DNA of 29,056 nt from Phoronis australis (Eukaryota; Phoronida; Phoronidae), in the NCBI GenBank assembly GCA_002633005.1, contig NMRA01001244.1:6912-35967 (forward strand), read 5' to 3'. Below are positions 1 through 12,400 of the stretch, piece by piece. The notes under the pieces were generated by a model. That model worked only from the letters and a program-made list of their open reading frames with translations. It was not told the DNA's origin and searched no databases. Position numbers and translations under genes: made by a program. Positions within the stretch are counted from its first letter, which is position 1. Each line of letters begins with the position of its first letter.

Positions 1-211
1 CAGACTAGTCGTCATCACAGTGCATTAGATTGGCAAGTGACGATACACAGCGCAACTCTGGGGACAACTGAAAATAGGCCTATAAATCTAACCCAACTCT
101 TAAAATTCCGGTCCTTGATTACAGCAGGGAAAGTGGAACCATTATACATGTGTCCTAGGCGAATTACAAAAACCCGGATTCATACATTCAATCAACAGAC
201 AAAATACTTAC

Positions 212-439
212 TGGGGACATTCAGGCATTGGTACACGTGATAGTTTGTAATCACATAATTGCGCCCTACTCGGAAGCCGGACCCCACTCCTTGTGCGTCC
301 GCCCGTGCAAGTAGAACAACCGACTTCAGCGCATTGGCCAATGACTCGTGGAGCTCAGCCGATATCACGTTCTGACCCTGTTCAGGAAACTTGCCCAAAA
401 GACAGGACTGCCTTACGGGCACAACTAGTGGGAAATAGT
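212..439 (-). CDS. trypsin/HtrA-like serine protease exon (start of catalytic domain)
   Basis: Read on the minus strand from acceptor ATTTTCAG| (440) to donor CCCCA|GTAAGT (211). The frame is YFPLVVPVRQSC, then ESLANALKSVVLLARADAQ, then GVGSGFRVGRNYVITNYHV. The pattern of a hydrophobic strand (SVVLL), GSGFxVG and VITNYHV is typical of the first beta-barrel of chymotrypsin-fold peptidases of the HtrA/trypsin_2 type, and the His of NYHV is the expected catalytic base. The catalytic Asp and Ser would lie in later exons, left of the window. It may belong to the ankyrin gene (compatible phase 1, 1.9 kb downstream, same strand) or to a separate gene. FAM111-like relatives are possible but not shown. 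Confidence 0.72.
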
Positions 440-3400
440 CTGAAAATGAGATGAATCGTCCTTAAACAGTGTATTTTAAGTACATGAAACTTGTAAACTT
501 AGACGGGCAGTTACCGTACACTTAAATTCACAAAATCGGCATTTATTTCGTTTTGATAGACCTACAATCCCCTGTAAACGAGCAAAATCTTGTTGACGTA
601 TACACCTGTACGCTGTTCCCCTCTAGCGAACATAGTTTGCCCTCATGAACCACTTTTCACTGCGTGGCGGACAAACACGCCCTGTTCCCGTGTATTATTC
701 CTCCATTGCTGAGCGATACCACTTCCCCACGCACAGTCAAACTCGTTGGTGTTCATTTTATTTTTAAAATAAACCACTTGACGATTTCAGTACCTAACTA
801 TCATATAAAAACGCACTTTTCTCACTATAATGGTGATTGTCATCAACTTTCTTTAATTTCGGTGGAGAATTATCATTACGCAATCACTTGTGTTGTTTGC
901 ATCAAACGAGAATATACGAGAAAACAAGGACATACCACACATACATGTAATTTTGTACACAAATAACATCTTCTTTGCATCATTAACCACCTTGTAATTA
1001 TGAGTTATTGGTTCTTAACAAAGATTTTGAAATTTTACAAAGTTAATGATTGCAATCAAAACTCATATAGTTGACTTTCTTGACCATTAGTTTATCTTAC
1101 AGGAAGCCAATACATAGCTAGTTTCTACGTAATTCCTAGTCCTGGCTCGTAATACATTGACGATAGCCATTGATAACAATGGCATGCTTTCCGTTCAGAA
1201 GGCAATTGAAAAAATCCACACTATTTACGAAATCATTTGCATATACGCTAAACCAAAAGAGGACCTAAACTTGAGGAAAAACCTGCGATGTGAAAATTTA
1301 GTATGTTTTTTGTTGTCTATCACGAGTGACTCAGAATACTGTAGCAGTGGTGGTTAAATCTTTGTGCTGAAACCGAATAATTGACAATTGCTGGGAACGT
1401 GTTTGTAAACAAGAGTTTTCACTTGGTTTATGTGTAAATGTTACATACTAGGTCACGGATGCCCGAGTGAAGGGAACTTCATTTTATTTTTAAAATAAAC
1501 CGTAATCACTTGTGTTGTTTGCAGCAAACGAGGATATAACAATGACATGCTTCCCGTTCAGAAGGCACATGAAAAAATCAACAATATGTATAAAATCATT
1601 GGCATATACGCTAAAACAAAAGAAGACAAAAACTTGAGGAAAAACCTGCGATATGAAAATTGAGTATGTTTTTTTCTGTTGTCTATTACACGTGACTCAG
1701 AATGGCAGTACTCTATCACACGTGACTCAGAATGGCAGTAGTCTATCACACGTGACTCAGAATGGCAGTAGTCTATCACACGTGACTCAGATTGGCAGTA
1801 GTGGTTAAATCTTTGGGTTGAAACCGAATAATCGACAATTGCTGGGAATGTGTTTGTAAACAAGTTAGAGTTTTCACGTGATTTGCGTGCAAAGATTCGA
1901 TACCAGGTCACGGATGCCCGAGTGAAGGGAACGGCAGATTTACAAAAACTTATTCGCGGGAAAGGTTGGTATGCTCGCAAGACGCGAAACGCAGCTATCC
2001 GGGACACGGGGGAATATAGGTTGGCGAGAAGGTAATAGCATTCGCCTGAGACAAAATTTGTAAAAAGGCAAGGCCCAGCGGCAAGGGGAGAGGGGCAAGC
2101 AAGTAATAGTCACCTCTTGTCTTTGAATACATAAGACAGGTAATGAAATGAAACAAGCAGCGGTACTAGTCTTCTGGAAATGATGTCATCGTGCACTTCG
2201 TAGCAAGCTTTCGCCACGCTATTGAGCTCTTAAGATGTCTCCATCAAAATATCGTTATACATAGAACTCAACGGTCTATGAATACTGGGTTTATGTATGT
2301 GTTATGTTACACTTAGTCACAATATATAATACCCATCAGCTTAGTATCCACACTCAGCAGTTGGACTGTGCCATCCTCTCTCTTTTTTAATTTTACGCAG
2401 ACGTCCAACTCGCCGTCAGGAATGTCTGAACCTTTCGACTTTATGAAAGCCTCCAGCCCCGCTAATAACAGGTTCTTTTCATCATCGAAAGGAAGCAGAT
2501 TTTCATCCGCGTCTTCATCTGACGGTGATTTTCCGCTTTGCTGCTTGAATCGCATATGCTTCTACAGTGAACAACGATTTGCCAATTAAAGTAAAAGAAA
2601 TATCTACACACAAGTATTTACTACATTATGTTCCGAGCTGTTTAAATGATACAAAGATCCCCAATGCAGTGAGAGAAAACCTTACTTGTACCCGCCTAGG
2701 CGAGATGTATATTTATAACAAAATAACACTGATACAACAAAAAAGAAAGAATTATCAGTCGTCTGACACGCCATCTGTTGGTTGCACCACGTGACCTATA
2801 GCTAAGTCTGAAAATATCTCTGTCCAGATCGGGGTTCGAACACACGACTTCTCCCAATCGTGCAAATGGCGTTGATGACATTAATCACAAAATACGGTCT
2901 TTGTAGGAAGAATCTGATTTTTTTCACTACTACATACCTCAAGAATTTTCTTTATATTCTCGATAGTCTCATCGTCGACTTTGTTAAAAAACATGTCACG
3001 ATTGTCGCCACAGACATCGTAAGCTGTTTGTCCGACCTGCAAGACACAACTTACCACCTTTAAGCTCACACTAAAGAGTAAAACAAGACACGTAAAATTT
3101 ACTTCCTACCATGTGTTAAAATTTTATAATATCAAGCACGTGAACTGTACCAATATGAACCGAATACTTGCACCTATCGCCAAATAAGCAATGCGAGGCT
3201 GGTAGATTGGCGTGTTAAACAGGAAAGACTACGAATATACAACGTTGAGAACGAAATGGTAATACATGTACTTCACGTAAGTTCCTGACTTCATTTGGCT
3301 GCGGGTTCTTCAAAATTTGAAGCAGTCACATAGTGACCAGGCTACTACATCAAGTGAATAGTTTAAATTTGTAGCTTCGGAGTTTAAAGAAAAGTAGAAA

Positions 3401-6400
3401 AGGACTTTATCAGCAACGGTGGACGCTGTTCCATTGTACCAGGACATACATAATATTTACATATACAATTGTAATGAGTTATGATGACTACAAACACTGG
3501 TTACCTATCCATTAAAAGCAGATACTGATAGCATACCACACAATTTGATTGACACTCTTATCTTACCGTATTAACAACCGTCGCATCGACACCAGTTTTC
3601 AGAAGCAGTTCAACAACTTCAAGATGACCACGTGAAGACGCGATGTGCAGCGACGTGTTGCCTTCCTACAAGAAGTATGGAAAAGTGTTGATGAACCAAA
3701 AACAAATTTGCACGATTTTCAATTGTTTGATGAACAGCTCGTGCAAATGATATTTAAACTGTCAAAAATTACGCCAAGTTCAAAATGAAACAGCTATGAT
3801 TTATTTCAGTCACATATCAAGGACATTTTATTGCCGGGTATTACAGAATAGAGCGATATTACTTATTTGATCACTTGATTTGTAAATTTTGCTTCTTGAC
3901 TTCACTCAAGTTGTTTCAAATATGTAACCAGCAGCTTTGTATGAGGCGCTTGTTCTTTAAGGTTGTGTGGGTTCCAGGGACATTTGGATAACTTCGGAGT
4001 ACCCTATCTCAAAAGGGTTGATCGGACTCAGAAACTATTTTCATGCACTGTTTGCTAACACACTGTACGTAATTGTTTTTAAAACAATGCATTTTTGCAT
4101 GAGAGGCTGTCAACAGGGATTTCACGAGTTATACAAAAAACGAACAGGTGTATTAGAAACAGTAACGTTTTGAGATCTCATCTTAAAGATTTATACGATA
4201 TAAAATCTGATATTGTTTTGTTATCAATGTACATTTCCTTTCTGTTAAGTCACGTGATGCAAATAGTGGCAGAGTAGTAGAGAGGTAAAAATCAAATTTT
4301 GTAGTTTAGTTTCAGAAACTACAAACGTTAACTCTGTTACAATCCATGTTTTTAAGCATTATCAAAATACGTAGACTGTTGAATTAGCGCATTCAAATCC
4401 TTAACACACACGTATAATAGTAAGCCAAACAGCAACAAAGATATCATTGTGCTTGGTGGGTAGTATCAAGACACTATCACGTTTAAAACAATTAGGTGGC
4501 TCGCATTTTTGTAGATGGAAGGCCGGTAATTTCTTGGAAATTTTCCGGAGTGCAGTCCGTGCCATCGGTGTCAACACGCAGCAACTGAAGCACCATCAAG
4601 CAAAGTGTTTTTCGGAAGCTTAAATCGTAGAATTATTTGTTGGCGATCTCGTGACACTCAACCGGACGTCGACTGACCTTCGCCTAAATGATGAGCTGTT
4701 GACGCGAGGCCGATGTGTTTACGACAGTCTTGAGATTGTCGTCGAGTAAGAAACATCGGACAAGCATTGATATCCATCTTAAAATGCCTTAATCGCAAAT
4801 CAGGCGATGCTCAGCCTATATCGGGTCAACTGAATTCGGTCAATCTTTTGTCGAAGTGGGGATAGCTTTCAGGAACCAACCTCTGTGTTTCAGTAACAAC
4901 ACAGCACGTATTCAGAATGCCACTGACATTTATTCGACCACTAGAGTATACACTGTATGAGATTTGTTTACTTGGCACATTGTAATGCACTTTAATTCTA
5001 AAGAAGAACAGTATACGAAATTTTTTGAGTAAACAACGAAAAGTGTAACCCAGTGGTTTACACATTTAGGCACTTGCACATACATGTATATCGGAAATAA
5101 CTGCCATAAGAAATTTTCCTACTCAAATGTTTCGCACAAACGCATGCATTATGCTTCTCTTATAGGCGCAGGTGGATATCCTTTGTATACTTGCATGTTT
5201 TGTAGGCTTTAGAATATTTCATTTTACGTATTGGCCTAAATACGCGCATATAGGATAAAAATACATGAAACACACAGACACGCTGGCTTACATGCCAAAT
5301 ATTAGGAATTTATAAAAGGAAACCAATGAAAAAAAAGTTTACTGACACCACCACAGTTATTGTCTCAGCTCTACACCTTGGTTCACTAAATTTCCAAAGT
5401 AAATTTGCCATAAAACATCAAAATGATAAAGTACTTAACACTTTTAGGAATCTACGGAACTTGTTGCTTGGGGGTCTAGAAGCTCAATGTTCTGAAGATG
5501 TTTTTTAATAATTTTCAGATTTTTTTCGTAAATCGGAGAATTGCCGATTTTAATGGAAGCATAAACATGCAAATCATAGAGCAACGAACCCTTCACATGT
5601 AGTTTCACTTCATCAACGTCAAACAAATAATAAAAGATACACACATTTCCAGTTCTCTACATTTTTATTTGTACAATTTTGTGCATCTTTCAGTAAGGAG
5701 CTCCTAGGCAATTTATCCAGGTATGCGCTCAAGAATGACTTAAAATTTGCCCGGAAAAGATAATGGAAATTGAGGTTTTAGCAGCCGAAAGTGGGGGCCT
5801 AAAATTCACAATTTATAAGAAAAAAGATTGTGCAAGTGGCGGCGAAAGGTGGTTATGACCGGATCGGTGGCACATGCTTAAATACATTTTATAAACAAGC
5901 CATGTCAAATTACGTCGTATGGAGGTCGGAAGTTAACATCATTACAGAGAACATCAAGCAAACCACGCCAGGAACATACACAGTCGTGCAGTCGGATCAA
6001 AAATAAGACACTCTGAGGGGGTTATTGTAAATTCAAGTAATCTGCAGTCCATTTCTCCTCTGGTGAACTATTTTGTTTTCCATGTACTAAAATGCTCACA
6101 CCTAAAAATTAAAGTAGGTTGCACCATAGCCATCGATAAAAGTATATGTTACCCGATCGATTTCATAGAAAAGGAAAGTGATTGAATTATACTGTAATAT
6201 AGCATCTTTAATAATGATGGAAGTGACTAAATACGAAAAGTGTTGCCATTCTATTAGTTCATACATTTGAGACTATAAAGTGGAATGCGAATAAATATTT
6301 TAATAATAAACCATCCCCAAAAACGCTATTACCGAAACAGTTTTAAAACTTCCACATTCTCCACAGAATACACTCATTGCAAACATCATAGAAAATGTTA

Positions 6401-9400
6401 CGTTCAAGAACTCAGTCTCACAACTTGAAACCCCCAAACCGTTCTTCTCACTACAATGTTGAAATTTGAACAAAGTTTTTTTTAATATTAGAATGATTCG
6501 ATTTAGTCTCAGTCGTAACATGAAATCCATCTTAAGAAATGCGAGTCTCTTATCCTTCCTGAAGATATGAATATTTTTGTCCATTCATTTAAGTTTTTGC
6601 GTAATTGCTTTTCTATGAAAGCGCACGTCTAGCGGAAGGTTTTGACCAGAACGTTTATTCCAAAAAGCATTTGATGCGCTGCGCCGAGAACTATGTCCTG
6701 GTACCCGAAATACGATGGTACTGTGAGGGTTGAACCAAACTTGTTTGATGGCTTTCAAACTAAAATGTTTACGTATTTCTTATTTCCGCCAAACATCGCA
6801 ATTTAGTCTTGTCACTTTTGTCTTGACCATCATAGCATCAACAAAAGGTTTTGAGACAAAAATCCACATCTTGTAGTACTTGGTAATTATGAAATGGTTT
6901 TAATTAATTAATAGAAGATGGGATTCGACACTTTCTTTGAAATTGTTAATAGGAATAAACATTTCAACGGAATATTTAGATATTCATTTATTTTACTCAA
7001 AAGGAAACGATTTTGATTGATCCTGATCATAGTACACATTTTGTGTGTGGGCATTATGTTTTCCACTAACAACTGCAACTCAAGCGACTTTATTCGCGGA
7101 ATATCCTCTCATGGGCCAGATGAGTATACAGTGCTGTGCTCTGTTACTACTCTATCGAAAAGTTTGCACCGAACGAATTTGCGACAATGTGACTTAGAAA
7201 ATTGATTGTTCAAATAGCCCCTTTTAAAGCAATCTTTACTGAAAAAACTTAAGTGGGGTTCCTAAATGCGCACTGACGTGATTAAAAACCTGCATAAACT
7301 TTATGAGGTGAGAAAATTAAAATCTGTGTATGTGTTCGGCGCCTTATGGTGTGCTTGGTTTTTTTTAGTCAGTATGCCAATAGTATGATCACACCAGCGA
7401 CTCTGGTTTCACTGCGTGTTCTGGGAAGGTACTTGCAGTGAAGAAGTGACTCTTTGTATAACTCCACGTAAAGAGGTTGTTCATTTTTGATGAGATATTT
7501 ATTATGAATGAACAATTCCTCGAACTCAATATTCATTTAAAACACGTTTATTGCAACATTTACTAAGCTCAGAGTGCAGCACTCTTGAGATACCTTGTTT
7601 ACGGCATTCACCTCACAACTGCCTTTATTGACAAGCAGCTCTACGACCGCTGCCTTTCCACTCTGCGACGCCAGGTGTAATGTTGTATCTCCATTCTAAA
7701 GTGAACAAATATGAGAGAATGCCGGTCATCCTTAAATATAGCGAAGTGGGTGTGTCAAGAGGACGTCACGTTTAATACCTTTCTGTTCCAGAACTTCACC
7801 ATCAGTTGCATACTTACTGTATGAAGCGGGTGACTCAACAGAGCACGACTACACCTGACATTTAAACTCAGATATAAATGAGCGAGATTTCTTAAATGCT
7901 GACCTGTTTTAGTCACACGGTTGATAATATGGTTTTAAATATCACAGTTTGATTCTATGTAGTACAACAGAGTCACATTAATTTAGTGAGTGATATGGAA
8001 ATGCAAGTAAAGAACCATTGCTTATTGTGTAACTCCGGGTGAAGAGAAAACTGTTTCTAATTACTTAATGTCGCGAGCACGTCACGTCACGTGCACGTCA
8101 CTCCACGTGCAGTGGAGACAGCAATTACAAACAAAATCACAATTTGTGATTATTTAATTAAAACACGCAATAATTAGCCTAGTCACGTATTGTGTTCATC
8201 AACCTGTGTGTCAATAATTACCTCATTACGAACATTCACGTTGGCCCGGTGTTCGATGAGACACTGTACGGCGGCTGTATGACCCCACTGTGCTGCCAGG
8301 TGCAGCGGTGTGCTCCCCGACTATGGAAAGCAGAAGACATTTAATTTGACATTGTTAAAAGACATTAGATTACAAAAAATATCAACAAAATTTGTTACTT
8401 AATAGTTTTAATTATCTCTTGTGTAAACAACTAGTTCAACCAAACAACCTGTGTGTCATTAATTACCTTATCACGGACATCCACTGTAGCGTTGTGTTCC
8501 ACAAGACACTTCACTGTCTGTGTATGACCAAACCATGCTGCATAGTGCAGCGGTGTCTGGCCCCCCTATGTAATATATAATGGAGATGTGTGAATGGACG
8601 ATCAACGTTTAGAGCAAATTAACATACACAGGGGATCAGTGAACTTGAAAGGTGACATAAATGAAACATTACTGACCCCTCTAAAACGCTACAATACTTG
8701 TAATGATTTCAACAGGGAAATGTTAAGTTTTAGAACAAAACAACAGAGCGTGTTCAGTGTTCCCTGTCTGGTTACAGGCCGGTAACACACAGCAAGTAAT
8801 TGTGCGCTGTAAAGTGTTGGACAATCAAAATAAGGTAGAAAATAAATCTGAAACTAAATGAGGCGATCCAGATCATCTGAAGGAAACTATTGTTTGACGA
8901 AATGTAGAATGTATATCGGTAAATAAAACAACAATAATGGATCAACTGAAATGTTCGGATGCAGCTTTGGCAGTTCTGTGTTGGAAAGCAGACGACATTT
9001 ATTTTGACATTGTTTAAGGACATAAAATTGGGAAAATATCAACAAAATTTATTCTTCAACAGTTTTAATCATCTCTTGTGTAAACAACTAGTTCAATCAA
9101 ACAACCTGTGTGTCATTAATTACCTGAGTACAGACATCCACTGTAGCGTTGTGTTCCACAAGACACTTCACTATCTGTGTATGACCCCACTCTGCTGCCC
9201 AGTGCAGCGGTGTCAGGCCCCACTATGTAATATATAATGGAGATGTGTGAATGGACGATCAACGTTTAGAGCAAATTAACATACACGGGGGAAAGTGAAC
9301 TTGTAAGGTGACATAAATGAAACATTTCTGACCCCTCTAAGACCCTACAATACTAGAAATGATTTCAACACTCAAGTGTTACAGGTGATTTTAAAACCTT

Positions 9401-12400
9401 GAAGTAAGAACAGAACATGGTGTAGACGTCGACTGTCAGAAATTACTGAGCGCCTCCATAACTTCACAGCGACCCCTCCATGTTGTGTTTGTACACCGGT
9501 TTAACGGCTTCCTGTTTAATATAAAGTTGTAATGTTGAATGGATGATTATCATTAAGAATAGAAAAATATCAACGTTAAGTCGTCAAATATATTGTTGAC
9601 ACAATTCAAACCTCACTGTTTCTTAAGATGCAAGTACCAGGTTCAGATTGAAAAATACATGACTGTCCAAATCATCAGAAATAAAAAGTGTATTTACACA
9701 CAACATGTTTAGTTAAACTTCAGGTAGTCTACAACTTTGTAACAAAGATAACATTGTCTTAATTATAAAATCGTCTCAAGTAGTTTCTATTACCTCGTCT
9801 TGCTTGTCGACATTAGCGCCTGCTTCACACAAAACAGGCGCCACCTCTGTATGTCCCTCCAATGCTGCATACTGTAGTGCTGTCCAGCCCTGCAGAAACA
9901 ATGAACAAGTTATAGCAAACTTCACAATCAGTAACTTCACCGTGAATCTTAATTACTCTTCACGGAAAACGTTGAAATAACACAATTGTACACCCAATTA
10001 CTAAATCTACTCTCTGTTTATCATGCAGTATATCTGTTGTCTTGTAATAGATCATCATTTATAAAGAACAAGTTTACATCGCTTTCGTAGTATGTTTGTT
10101 AGTGTCAGAAATAATCCTCAGAGCAAAGACATGGCATGTTCATTAAAAATATGGGCGACTGGTTGTAGCTAGAACAATCATTGTTATTGACAATAACATG
10201 ACCATGATCTTCACATTTAATAATCATTTTTAAGAAATCAATTTCAGGAGAGTAAATGGTTTAATTCACTTTTCGTTTTTAGCCAGATGAACAGGACGAA
10301 ATTTAATTTGCTGAAAAAATGTTGACACTAATATGATGTAATAGACATTTAAAAATCAAATATACTGTATTTGAAAGCTGCAATTATATGAGTAAAACTT
10401 TCGTGGTGGTCTGATTTCTTTTAATTAGGTCTACCGCAAAACAATTCCTTCTAGACGCATGAATTGAAAAAACATACATGTACATGTAGTCAAACTAATT
10501 TATGAAGTACGGTTTCATTTTTTCCTGAGATCCAAAATAATTTCTAACAAATTAAAGTTAGGAACAATCGGGAATAAAAGGATAAGAGAACATCAATATA
10601 GGGTGAATATGATATTGGCATGGGGTACTATCAAAAAGAAACTGAAGTCTGAAGATGTTAAGAAAATATAAGTTGGGCAATGTTTGGTATAGGGTTTGTT
10701 ACTAGCCAGGTACACGGGCACTGGGAACACAATTCCACTTGTCTCGAACAAAATGCTAGCAGGAACAATGTCCTGGAAATGATAAACCTTTCTCTACAAA
10801 TTAAACACATGTAGAAACACATTTTACCAAAACCAATCTTCTTATCAAGATTGCTATTCAGAAAGTCAATCAATCTTGTGGTTCCCATTTCGACGCAAAC
10901 ACAACTTGTTCTGCTGTTCTTGACTTGAGACAACGTGGCAGCGGTCTGGCCAGGCGAAGCGTTGCTTTTAAAAAGAGCGCTTTTCCAGACAGTTTTCGCG
11001 TGTACACGCGATAAATCGATACATTTGTCAGTTCTTGAATATATTTAAAGGGGCATTTCCTTATCGCAAGAAATCAATTAAAGAAAACGTGACTAACGAA
11101 ATAAAAGATGTTGCAATTTGAGTTTTTGACATTAATTTGACTCTTTCTACGCACAGACGTTCNAAAATGTTGACACAAAATATGATGTAATAGACATTAA
11201 TGTGAAAGTCAAATATACTCTATTTGAAAGCTGCAATTATATGAGTAAAACTTTCGCGGTCGTCTGGTATCTTTTAATTAGGTCTACCGCAAAACAATTC
11301 CTTCTGGACGCATGAATTGAAAAAACATACATGTACATGTAGTCAAACTAATTTATGAAGTACGGTTTCACTTTTTCCTGAGATCCAAAATAATTTCTAA
11401 CAAATTAAAGTTAGGAACAATCGGAATAAAAGGATAAGAGAACATCAATACATGTATAGGGTGAATATGATATCGGCATGGGGTACTGTCAAAGCGAAAC
11501 TGAAGTCTGAAGATGTTTAAGAAAATATAAGTTGGGCAATGTTTGGTATAGGGTTTGTTACTAGCCAAGAACACGGGCACTGGGAACACAATTCCACTCG
11601 TCTCGAACAAAATGCTAGCAGGAACAATGTCCTGGAAATGATAAACCCTTCTCTACAAATTAAACACATGTAGAAACACATTTTACCAAAACCAATCTTC
11701 TTATCAAGATTGCTATTCAGAAAATCAATCAATCTTGTGGTTCCCTTTTCGACGCAAACCCAACTTGTTCTGCTGTTCTTGAGACGACGTGGCAGTGGTC
11801 TGGCCAGGCGAAGCGTTGCTTTTAAAAAGAGCGCTTTTCCAGACAGTTTTCGCGTGTACACGCGATAAATTGATACATTTGTCAGTTCTTGAATATATTT
11901 AAAGGGGCATTTAATAATCGCAAGGAACCAATTAAAGAGAGCGTGACTAACCAAATAAAAGATGTTGCAATTTGAGTTTTTGACATTAGTTTGACTCTTT
12001 CTACGCACAGACGATCTAAATGCTGTTTCGACAAGGATACAATTTTCTATGTTGTGCTAGAAAATTTTGAGATGACCGCTGATTTACCTTGAGATGGTTC
12101 TCAAAGAGAGAAAGGTAAAAAATATGTGGACTCAAAGAGCTTCATATGAAACGGTAATATCACGACCGCTTTAATGGCATGCAAACAAGGACTACCAAAA
12201 ATTCAACATCTTGAACATAAGCCGCTTAGACTACACGGCTACATGGGCAAAATATGTAAAAAAAAAAACTTACTGATGTGTACATATGGGAAATAATATA
12301 ATATAGTAATAGCTCTCATACCAAAAATTATAACATGAACCGTAAAACATAAGTACAAAATATGGGAAATGATGCGTAATTATAGCAACATATTGCACGT

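Larger units (their letters stand above)
440..2312. other. intron or intergenic DNA between protease and linker exons
   Basis: Apart from the repeat pair and minisatellite at 1173-1932 and two copies of an ATTTTATTTTTAAAATAAAC block (about 751 and 1480), nothing coding was recognised. Short open frames here, including 61 codons at 1850-2035, have no recognisable domain and are not shared between the repeat copies. Confidence 0.6.

Noticed and set aside
1-200. Open minus frame after an acceptor CCTAG at about 155, considered as the next protease exon
   Set aside because: It runs into a stop near the window edge and lacks the strand pattern or Asp expected after the catalytic His.
1558-2007. 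149-codon minus-strand frame with a repeated SESRVI peptide
   Set aside because: The peptide repetition is the 30-bp minisatellite read in a frame divisible by three; no start context, no domain, and the sister copy breaks it.
1850-2035. 61-codon plus-strand frame with many Arg and Lys residues
   Set aside because: It lies across the end of an intronic repeat. The other repeat copy does not keep the frame, and no domain is recognisable.
2831-2864. Intact tRNA gene
   Set aside because: A- and B-box-like motifs are too close together and no cloverleaf stems could be drawn; reported only as a possible SINE.
10658-10933. 91-codon minus frame in the ~850-bp repeat
   Set aside because: Copies A and B disagree in frame length through indels, and no family was recognised; kept only as part of the repeat.
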